Source of the DNA: DATKEK01 sp035512195
GTDB taxonomy: Bacteria > Pseudomonadota > Gammaproteobacteria > Burkholderiales > Eutrophovitaceae
Direction of reading: 5' to 3'
Length of the DNA: 21,157 nt
Assembly (NCBI GenBank): GCA_035512195.1
Contig: DATKEK010000130.1
Coordinates: forward strand, 1-21,157
Both the position numbers and the translations under genes were made by a program. The notes beneath the pieces were generated by a model that worked only from the letters and a program-made list of their open reading frames with translations, did no database searches and was not told where the DNA came from. This document shows, piece after piece, positions 15,661 to 21,157 of the stretch (position 1 is its first letter; each line of letters opens with the position of its first letter).

Positions 15661-16378
15661 TGCATTCGAGATAGGCGTCCTCCAGCGTGGCGGCGTCGTA
15701 CCGCTCCTTGAGTGCAGCCGGCGCGCCGACGTACAGCACTTCGCCCTCGTGCAGAACGGCCATCTGGTCACAAAGCTCTTCCACGTCTGCGAGCGCATGC
15801 GACGTGAGAAACACGGTTGCGCCCTGAGCGTGCAGTTGCCTCAGGTGCTTCTTCAATAGCGCGCGCGCCCTGGGATCGAGGCCGCTGGTCGGTTCGTCCA
15901 GCACTAGCAGGTCACGACCGCTCATCAGACAGGCCGCCAGCCCGAGTTTCTGCGTCATGCCCTTGGAGAACGCGCGCACCGGCCTTGCCAGCGCATCCCC
16001 GGCAAGATTCAGCGCGCCCAGGGTGGAGGTCGCCGCCTGCGGCTCGTAATCGCGCCCGTACATCCGCATCATCAGGCGCAGAAAATCTTCACCGGTCAGA
16101 AAATAAGGTGGCACGAAGCGCTCCGGCAGGAAGGCGAGCCGGCGGCGCGCAGCGGTGTTTGTACTCGGCTCGCCGAAGACCTCGATCTCGCCATTGTCGA
16201 ACCCGCAGAAATCCAGCATGCACTTGATCAGGGTCGTCTTGCCGGCGCCGTTGGCGCCGACCAACCCGAACGTGAGGCGCGCCGGCACCTCAAGGTGCAG
16301 GTTGCGCAATGCCGGCCGCGTGCCGTAACGCTTGTTCACGCCGGCGAACCGGATCGCGGTTTCTTTACGAACCTCCAT
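15653..16378 (-). CDS. ABC-2-type transporter ATP-binding protein, no adjacent permease
   Basis: The 241-residue ATPase has Walker A GANGAGKT (41-48), a Q-loop position occupied by Glu (LPERF), signature FSKGM (137-141), Walker B LLVLDEP (157-163) and a switch His in LTSHALADVEELCDQM. The single-domain form with FSKGM and the short C-terminal tail fits drug, polysaccharide or ABC-2 export systems of the CcmA/NatA type; the substrate cannot be read. The start is uncertain: ATG 16378 is preferred for family length, ATG 16396 is possible, and a GTG at 16420 would place the start inside a palindrome. No membrane partner lies next to it. The following gene is the NtrC-type regulator, 64 bp away on the same strand. 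The partner permease must be elsewhere, or the ATPase has another role. Confidence 0.88.
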   Translation of the reverse strand: MEVRKETAIRFAGVNKRYGTRPALRNLHLEVPARLTFGLVGANGAGKTTLIKCMLDFCGFDNGEIEVFGEPSTNTAARRRLAFLPERFVPPYFLTGEDFLRLMMRMYGRDYEPQAATSTLGALNLAGDALARPVRAFSKGMTQKLGLAACLMSGRDLLVLDEPTSGLDPRARALLKKHLRQLHAQGATVFLTSHALADVEELCDQMAVLHEGEVLYVGAPAALKERYDAATLEDAYLECIA

Positions 16379-16402
16379 CTGCTTCTGGTCTCTCATGGGT
16401 TC

Positions 16403-16439
16403 TGGCGCGCAGAATTGCACGCAATTTCCATGGCGCGCA
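16403..16439. repeat. 9-bp direct repeats flanking the palindrome
   Basis: TGGCGCGCA occurs at 16403-16411 and again at 16431-16439, a 28-bp period. The copies bracket the AATTGCACGCAATT palindrome. The repeat is GC-rich and so partly expected by chance, but the symmetric placement around the dyad is notable. Confidence 0.4.
16413..16426. promoter_or_regulatory. Perfect 14-bp palindrome in the divergent intergenic region (operator candidate)
   Basis: AATTGC-AC-GCAATT is a perfect dyad between the divergent ABC ATPase gene and mlaF. It is AT-rich in a GC-rich setting and would suit a dimeric regulator. No clear -35/-10 pair could be assigned on either strand. The dyad argues against the GTG at 16420 as a translation start. 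Confidence 0.4.
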
Positions 16440-16508
16440 AGTCCGGCGCTCTGCGATACTTGCCGGTCTCCGTTAACATACGCGGTCCTGATCCTGACCC
16501 AGACGCAC

Positions 16509-17312
16509 GTGCAGCCCGACCATCTCGTCGAGTTTTCCCAGGTTGATTTCGCTTACGGCGCGGCCCCACTGCTGCGGGGCGTCAACCTGCGTTTTCCACG
16601 CGGGAAAGTCGTCGCCATCATGGGCGGCAGCGGTTCCGGAAAGACCACCCTGCTGCGGCTGATCGGCGGCCAGCTCGCGCCGCGGCGCGGAGAGGTGCGG
16701 GTCGACGGCAAGCAGGTGCATGCGCTGTCGCATGACGGCCTGTACCAGTTGCGGCGCAAGATGGGCATGTTGTTCCAGTTCGGTGCGCTCTACACCGATC
16801 TGAACGTGTTCGAGAACGTGGCCTTTCCGCTGCGCGAGCACACGCGGCTGCCGGAACCGATGGTTCGCGACCTGGTGCTGATGAAGCTGCAGGCCGTCGG
16901 GCTGCGCGGCGCGCATGCGCTGAAAACCGCGGAACTCTCCGGCGGCATGGCCAGGCGTGTGGCGCTTGCGCGCGCAATTGCGCTCGATCCGATGTTGATC
17001 ATGTATGACGAGCCGTTTACCGGTCTCGATCCGATCTCGACCGCGGTGATCGCCAACCTGATCCGTCGGCTAAACGACGCACTGGGTGCGACTTCGATCG
17101 TCGTTACCCACGACGTCGAGGAGTCATTCAGGATCGTCGATTACGTTTATCTGATTGCCAACGGCGAGATCGTCGCCGAGGGCACGCCGAAGCAGGTCAT
17201 GGATTCCACCGAACCCTATGTGCGCCAGTTCGTGAACGGAGAAACCGACGGACCGGTGCGCTTCCATTACGCTGCTCCGCCCTACCGCGCGGACCTCGGA
17301 ATGGAGCGCTGA
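16509..17312 (+). CDS. mlaF: MlaF, ATP-binding subunit of the phospholipid transporter
   Basis: MlaF hydrolyses ATP for the MlaFEDB inner-membrane complex, which moves phospholipids between the inner membrane and the periplasmic carrier MlaC. The 267-residue product shows Walker A GGSGSGKT (39-46), Q-loop Gln90, signature LSGGM (143-147), Walker B LIMYDEP (163-169) and switch His201 in VVTHDVEES. The C-terminal tail matches the extended MlaF tail that contacts MlaB. I chose GTG at 16509, which gives close to the usual 269 residues. The longer frame from 16332 overlaps the divergent gene and encodes non-family residues. No good Shine-Dalgarno precedes the GTG, so the start carries some doubt. 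mlaE begins 3 bp after the stop. Confidence 0.93.
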   Translation: MQPDHLVEFSQVDFAYGAAPLLRGVNLRFPRGKVVAIMGGSGSGKTTLLRLIGGQLAPRRGEVRVDGKQVHALSHDGLYQLRRKMGMLFQFGALYTDLNVFENVAFPLREHTRLPEPMVRDLVLMKLQAVGLRGAHALKTAELSGGMARRVALARAIALDPMLIMYDEPFTGLDPISTAVIANLIRRLNDALGATSIVVTHDVEESFRIVDYVYLIANGEIVAEGTPKQVMDSTEPYVRQFVNGETDGPVRFHYAAPPYRADLGMER

Positions 17313-17315
17313 GCG

Positions 17316-18107
17316 ATGAACGCCATCGTGCGCGGGCTGCGGCTGGTGGGGCGCCTCACGGTAAACGGCGTTTGGCGCCTCGGTGCCGGCACGCGTTTCA
17401 TGGGCATCGTTCTGCTGCGCTCGGGGATGACCTTTCGCCGCCCCCAGCTGTTGCTGAACGAGATCTACTTTGCCGGCACGCTTTCGTTGATCATCATCAT
17501 CGTTTCAGGGCTGTTCGTCGGCCTGGTGCTGGGCCTGCAGGGTTACGAAACGCTCAAGCGCTATGGTTCTTCCGAGGCGGTGGGTACGCTGGTGGCGCTG
17601 GCGCTGGTGCGCGAGCTGGGGCCGGTGGTGTCGGCCTTGTTGTTTGCCAGCCGCGCCGGCTCGGCAATGACCGCGGAGATCGGCATCATGAAGTCGACCG
17701 AGCAGCTTTCGGCGATGGAGATGATGGCGGTGGATCCCCACTCGCGCGTGATCACGCCGATGTTCTGGGGCGGGTTCTTGTCGATGCCGCTGCTGGCCGC
17801 GATATTCAGCGCCATGGGTATTTTCGGTGGCTACCTGATCACGGTGGTTGTCATCGGCGTCGACCCCGGCGCGTTCTGGTCGCAGATGCAGGCAAATGTC
17901 GATTTTCGCCATGACATCGTGAATGGCGTGATCAAGAGCGTCGTATTCGGCGCCGCGGTAACCTCTATCGCGCTTTTCGAGGGGTACGATGCGCCGCCCA
18001 CCGCAGAGGGGGTATCGTATGCGGTGACCCGCACGGTGGTGACTTCGGCACTGGCGGTGCTGGCGCTGGACTTCATCCTGACTGCTTTCATGTTTACTGG
18101 AGTGTGA
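17316..18107 (+). CDS. mlaE: MlaE, permease subunit of the phospholipid transporter
   Basis: This 263-residue MlaE/YrbE-family permease has an N-terminal interfacial helix and about five membrane segments. Family hallmarks are LGLQGYETLKRYGS, ELGPVVSALLFASRAGSAM and EIGIMKSTEQLSAMEMM with the conserved acidic and basic residues. Two copies form the core of the inner-membrane complex with MlaF and MlaD. The start ATG at 17316 has GGAG about nine bases upstream and lies 3 bp after mlaF. The length equals the usual family size. Confidence 0.95.
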   Translation: MNAIVRGLRLVGRLTVNGVWRLGAGTRFMGIVLLRSGMTFRRPQLLLNEIYFAGTLSLIIIIVSGLFVGLVLGLQGYETLKRYGSSEAVGTLVALALVRELGPVVSALLFASRAGSAMTAEIGIMKSTEQLSAMEMMAVDPHSRVITPMFWGGFLSMPLLAAIFSAMGIFGGYLITVVVIGVDPGAFWSQMQANVDFRHDIVNGVIKSVVFGAAVTSIALFEGYDAPPTAEGVSYAVTRTVVTSALAVLALDFILTAFMFTGV

Positions 18108-18110
18108 CCC

Positions 18111-18602
18111 ATGGACCGGACCACTATTGACCTCTGGGTCGGCGTTTTCGTTACCGCCGGATTCATCGCCTTGCTGGTACTTGCCCTGAAAGTGGGGAAC
18201 GCCAGCACGGTCAGTGTGTCCGACGGCTACAGCGTCACAGCCGATTTCGATAACATCGGCGGCCTGCGCGCACGCGCGCCGGTGAAAAGCGCCGGGGTGG
18301 TGGTCGGGCGGGTGGAAAGCATTGCATTCGACAACCAGACGCTGCGCGCACGCGTCATGCTACGACTGGACAAGCGGTACGAATTCCCGAAGGACAGTGC
18401 CGTGTCGATTCTGACCGCCGGGTTGCTCGGCGAGCAATACATCGGCATCGACGGCGGCGCCGATGACGAAATTCTTGCGGACGGGGACCGCGTCCGACTG
18501 ACCCAGTCGGCGATCGTGCTGGAGAAGGTCATCGGCCAGTTTCTTTATGGCAAGGCCGCCGAAATGGGCCCCGGTAAGAGAACCGGCGCAGCAACTAACT
18601 GA
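18111..18602 (+). CDS. mlaD: MlaD, MCE-domain lipid-binding subunit
   Basis: The 163-residue protein has one N-terminal membrane helix (about 8-28) and a single MCE domain (about 39-117) with ADFDNIGGLRARAPVKSAGV, VGRVESI and LTAGLLGEQYIGI. MlaD forms a hexameric ring in the periplasm on top of MlaE and passes lipid to or from MlaC. The C-terminal helix (VLEKVIGQFLYG) fits the pore-lining helix of the ring. It is a little shorter than the E. coli protein (183 residues). The start ATG at 18111 lies 3 bp after mlaE. Confidence 0.94.
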   Translation: MDRTTIDLWVGVFVTAGFIALLVLALKVGNASTVSVSDGYSVTADFDNIGGLRARAPVKSAGVVVGRVESIAFDNQTLRARVMLRLDKRYEFPKDSAVSILTAGLLGEQYIGIDGGADDEILADGDRVRLTQSAIVLEKVIGQFLYGKAAEMGPGKRTGAATN

Positions 18603-18613
18603 AGGGATTGATC

Positions 18614-19249
18614 ATGCTGAAATTGATTAAGCCGGCAGCCGCGTTGATCAGCATGTTGTTGCTGGCGGGTGTCCCCGCTGCGGCGGAGGAAGTAAGGGGG
18701 CCGGACGAGCTGGTTCGGCAGACGGTGGACGACGCCCTCAGGATCCTTCGCTCCGACAAGGACGTCCAGGCGGGGAATGCCGGGCGCATCGCGGCGTTGA
18801 TGGAAGAGAAGGTCGTGCCGCATTTCGACCTCCCTCGCATGACACGGCTTGCCGTGGGGCGACCGTGGCGCGAGGCGACGCCGGAGCAGCGGGACGCGTT
18901 GATCCGGGAGTTCAGGACGCTGCTGGTGCGCTCGTACGCGGCGGCGTTCACTTTTTACCGGGGCATCAGTGTCGAAGTGCGACCGGTGCGCATGGAGGTT
19001 GACGCCAAGGAAGCCTCGGTCAGTTCCCTGATACGGCTGCCGGGCGGTGCGGAACCGATTGCGGTTGATTACGACATGCTGCTGAGCAATGCCGGCTGGA
19101 AGGTGTACGACGTGCGTGTCGGCGGCGCGAGCCTGGTAATCAACTATCGCAATATTTTCGCCCAGGAGATTCAACGGGGCGGCATCGATGGACTGTTGAA
19201 AAACCTGGTCGAGCGCAACCGTGGGGGCGCTCCCGCGACTGAAAGCTGA
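18614..19249 (+). CDS. mlaC: MlaC, periplasmic phospholipid carrier
   Basis: The 211-residue product has a signal peptide (about 1-24, ending GVPAAA) and the Tol-Tol-Ttg2 family fold. Typical motifs are ALMEEKVVPHFDLPRMTRLAVG (in part), WREATPEQRDALIREFRTLL and WKVYDVRVGGASLVINYRNIF. It shuttles phospholipid between outer-membrane MlaA and the MlaFEDB complex. I chose ATG at 18614 over an in-frame TTG at 18608 because GAAGGG (18601-18606) is correctly spaced only for the ATG. Many related operons carry mlaA/vacJ just before mlaC; here mlaC follows mlaD directly. The stop overlaps the mlaB start as TGATG. Confidence 0.94.
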   Translation: MLKLIKPAAALISMLLLAGVPAAAEEVRGPDELVRQTVDDALRILRSDKDVQAGNAGRIAALMEEKVVPHFDLPRMTRLAVGRPWREATPEQRDALIREFRTLLVRSYAAAFTFYRGISVEVRPVRMEVDAKEASVSSLIRLPGGAEPIAVDYDMLLSNAGWKVYDVRVGGASLVINYRNIFAQEIQRGGIDGLLKNLVERNRGGAPATES

Positions 19250-19536
19250 TGATCGAGAAGGACGGCGACCGCTATCTGCTCAAGGGCCCGGTTACGCTGG
19301 TGAATGCCGGCGAATTGCTGGCAGAAGGCGAGCGGCTGTTTTCCGGACAACGGATGATCGTCGACTTCGGCGGCGTTACCGACGCGGACTCTTCAGCGCT
19401 CAGCTTGATGTTGGAGTGGGGGCGGCGCGCGAAGCGCCAGGGCGCACAAATGAGCTTCGCCAATCTTGGTGATGGACTCGAGAGCCTGGCCGCCCTCTAT
19501 GGGCTTCCCGACCTGATTCCACGCGCGGGCGACTGA
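19249..19536 (+). CDS. mlaB: MlaB, STAS-domain subunit of the phospholipid transporter
   Basis: This 95-residue cytoplasmic STAS protein binds MlaF and stabilises the complex. Visible features are the N-terminal strand DRYLLKGPVTLVNAGELLAEG, MIVDFGGV and TDADSSALSLMLEWGRRAK, where the Ser-rich turn corresponds to the STAS loop. The start overlaps the mlaC stop by one base. The length matches the family, which is close to 97 residues in E. coli. Confidence 0.92.
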   Translation: MIEKDGDRYLLKGPVTLVNAGELLAEGERLFSGQRMIVDFGGVTDADSSALSLMLEWGRRAKRQGAQMSFANLGDGLESLAALYGLPDLIPRAGD

Positions 19537-19574
19537 CCCGCATCATTCGACCGAACCAGAAACGTCTTCAAGGC

Positions 19575-20486
19575 GTGCAGCCTGCTATTGAAATCCGCGG
19601 AGTAAGCAAGTCCTTCGGTCGCGTCCGGGCTTTGTCATCGATCGAGCTGACGATTTCACCGGGAGAGTTTTTTGCGCTGCTTGGCCCGAATGGCGCCGGC
19701 AAAACCACGCTGATCAGTCTGATCGCGGGGTTGGCACGTGCGGATGCCGGCGAGCTCGCAGTGATGGGGCATGACGTAGTGACCGATTACCGCGCCGCGC
19801 GCCGCAAACTCGGGGTGGTGCCGCAGGAGCTTGTGTTCGACCCGTTCTTCACCGTCAGAGAAACCCTGCGTATCCAGTCCGGCTATTTCGGCCTCCGGCG
19901 TAATGACACCTGGATAGATGAGGTGATCGAACGGCTCGACCTGGCGGACCGGGCGGACTTCAACATGCGCTCCCTGTCGGGCGGCATGAAACGGCGCGTG
20001 CTGGTGGCGCAGGCACTGGTGCACAGGCCGCCGGTGATCATCCTCGATGAACCGACCGCGGGGGTCGATGTCGAGCTGCGCCAGGGCCTCTGGAAATTCG
20101 TGCGCGAACTGAACCGGGATGGCCATACCATAGTTCTCACCACGCACTATCTTGAGGAAGCAGAAACGCTCTGCAGCCGGGTGGGCATGCTGAAACAGGG
20201 CAGGCTGGTGGCGCTCGATTCCACCGCCAACCTGCTGAAGGGCTACGCCGCGATCAATCTGCAGTTGCGGCTTGGCCTGGCCGGAGGCCTGCCGGAGACG
20301 CTGGTTCCAATGCTCACGGCGACGCCGGAGGACGGCACCTATGTGCTGGCGCTGCGCGATTTCGCCCAGGTCGAAGACGTGCTATCGCAGCTGCGCAGGG
20401 TGGGGCGGGAGGTTTTCTCGATGGAGCTGACCGAACCGGATCTGGAGGATGTTTTCGTTGCCATCATGCGCAAGGATTGGCAGTGA
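19575..20486 (+). CDS. yadG: YadG-like ABC transporter ATP-binding protein
   Basis: The 303-residue ATPase has Walker A GPNGAGKT (37-44), signature LSGGM (134-138), Walker B VIILDEP (154-160) and switch His191 in TTHYLEEAE, followed by the C-terminal domain common to YadG-type proteins. It is paired with the YadH-like permease that overlaps its stop. The substrate of YadGH is not established. A position after mlaB is common in betaproteobacteria, so a link with envelope lipids is a guess. The start is a GTG at 19575, 38 bp after mlaB. A weak AAGG lies too close to it for an ideal Shine-Dalgarno, so the exact start is tentative. Confidence 0.92.
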   Translation: MQPAIEIRGVSKSFGRVRALSSIELTISPGEFFALLGPNGAGKTTLISLIAGLARADAGELAVMGHDVVTDYRAARRKLGVVPQELVFDPFFTVRETLRIQSGYFGLRRNDTWIDEVIERLDLADRADFNMRSLSGGMKRRVLVAQALVHRPPVIILDEPTAGVDVELRQGLWKFVRELNRDGHTIVLTTHYLEEAETLCSRVGMLKQGRLVALDSTANLLKGYAAINLQLRLGLAGGLPETLVPMLTATPEDGTYVLALRDFAQVEDVLSQLRRVGREVFSMELTEPDLEDVFVAIMRKDWQ

Positions 20487-21157
20487 GCGGACTCCCGACA
20501 CTTTTCTACAAGGAGATCCTGCGTTTCTGGAAGGTGGGTTTCCAGACCGTTGCCGCGCCGATATTGACCGCGCTCCTCTACCTGCTGATCTTTTCGCATG
20601 TGCTCAAGGATCAACAGCAGGTGTATCCGGGGGTCAGCTACGCCTCGTTCCTGATTCCGGGCCTGGCAATGATGTCAGTGTTGCAGAACGCATTCGCCAA
20701 CAGTTCATCTAGCCTGATCCAGTCCAAGATAACCGGCAATATCGTGTTCATGCTGTTGCCGCCGCTGTCGCATCTGGAGATCTACCTGGCCTACGTTCTG
20801 GCGTCGGTCGTGCGCGGTGTCGTGGTTGGCCTCGGTGTGCTGGTCATCACGGCATTCTTTTTTCCGCTACCGGTGGCGCACCCGTTGTGGGTGCTGGCGT
20901 TCGCCCTGCTGGGGTCCGGAATACTGGCATCGCTCGGCATCATCGCGGGGATCTGGGCGGAGAAATTCGACCAGCTTGCGGCGTTTCAGAACTTCATCAT
21001 CATCCCGCTGACTTTCCTCTCCGGGGTGTTCTATTCGATTCACTCTCTGCCGCCCTTCTGGCAACAGGTTTCGCACGCCAATCCGTTTTTCTACATGATC
21101 GATGGCTTCAGGTACGGTTTCTTCGGTGCATCGGATGTTTCCCCGGTTCTCAGCGCC
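20483..21157 (+). CDS. yadH: YadH-like ABC-2 permease, 3'-truncated by window edge
   Basis: The first 225 residues are visible, of about 256 in the family. The start is a GTG at 20483 that overlaps the yadG stop (GTGA), with AAGGA seven bases upstream. The translation opens VSGLPTLFYKEILRFWKVGF and continues with several membrane segments. The ABC-2 motifs YPGVSYASFLIPGLAMMSVL and FQNFIIIPLTFLSGVFYSI are clear, and the frame stays open to the end of the window. It forms the membrane half of the YadGH exporter. The last about 30 residues and anything downstream are unseen. Confidence 0.93.
   Translation, partial: MSGLPTLFYKEILRFWKVGFQTVAAPILTALLYLLIFSHVLKDQQQVYPGVSYASFLIPGLAMMSVLQNAFANSSSSLIQSKITGNIVFMLLPPLSHLEIYLAYVLASVVRGVVVGLGVLVITAFFFPLPVAHPLWVLAFALLGSGILASLGIIAGIWAEKFDQLAAFQNFIIIPLTFLSGVFYSIHSLPPFWQQVSHANPFFYMIDGFRYGFFGASDVSPVLSA

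Noticed and set aside
16332..16508. ATG at 16332 as the mlaF start
   Set aside because: It lies inside the divergent ABC ATPase gene and its added 59 residues do not resemble MlaF. GTG 16509 gives the family length.

Overview
The window looks like a stretch of a high-GC betaproteobacterial chromosome. This is inferred from the gene families and from an mlaFEDCB-yadGH arrangement that I associate with that class; no rRNA or other marker fixes the taxon. It is almost entirely coding. The largest gap is the divergent region around 16379-16508, so no gene-free stretch exceeds 300 bases. I saw no tRNA, rRNA, CRISPR array, insertion sequence or phage gene.

Region 1 (1-1378, + strand) holds a membrane-bound sensor histidine kinase, possibly cut by the left window edge. 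It converges on region 2 with only 4 bp between the two stop codons.

Region 2 (15588 down to 1383, - strand) is a tightly packed 11-gene unit of about 14.2 kb. Its neighbouring genes overlap or lie within 29 bp of each other. In transcription order it encodes: an NtrC-type response regulator with GAFTGA; a GspA/ExeA/MshM-like ATPase fused to a SPOR-like domain; a MshL-like secretin; a MshN-like TPR protein; a MshE-type assembly ATPase with a c-di-GMP-binding N-domain; a MshG/GspF-like platform protein; a MshI-like PilM/PilN or GspL-type fusion; a MshJ/PilO-like protein; a MshK-like small periplasmic protein; a very large pilin-like protein lacking Glu+5; and a canonical small prepilin. It is a compact mannose-sensitive-haemagglutinin (MSHA)-like type IV pilus or type II secretion-like machine. 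No separate major pilin, prepilin peptidase or retraction ATPase is seen. The kinase and regulator at the two ends are a plausible two-component control pair.

Region 3 (16378/16396 down to 15653, - strand) is a lone ABC-2-type ATP-binding protein with no adjacent permease, 64 bp upstream of the regulator. A short divergent region with a perfect 14-bp palindrome, flanked by 9-bp direct repeats, separates it from region 4.

Region 4 (16509-21157, + strand) is the mla retrograde phospholipid transport operon: mlaF, mlaE, mlaD, mlaC, mlaB. It is followed by a yadG-like ATPase and a yadH-like permease that runs off the right edge. MlaFEDB would form the inner-membrane ABC complex and MlaC the periplasmic lipid carrier. 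No mlaA/vacJ is present between mlaD and mlaC.

The part most worth attention is region 2: a MSHA-like apparatus with a c-di-GMP-gated motor, a SPOR-fused ATPase, a minimal pair of paralogous pilin-like subunits and a flanking two-component system.
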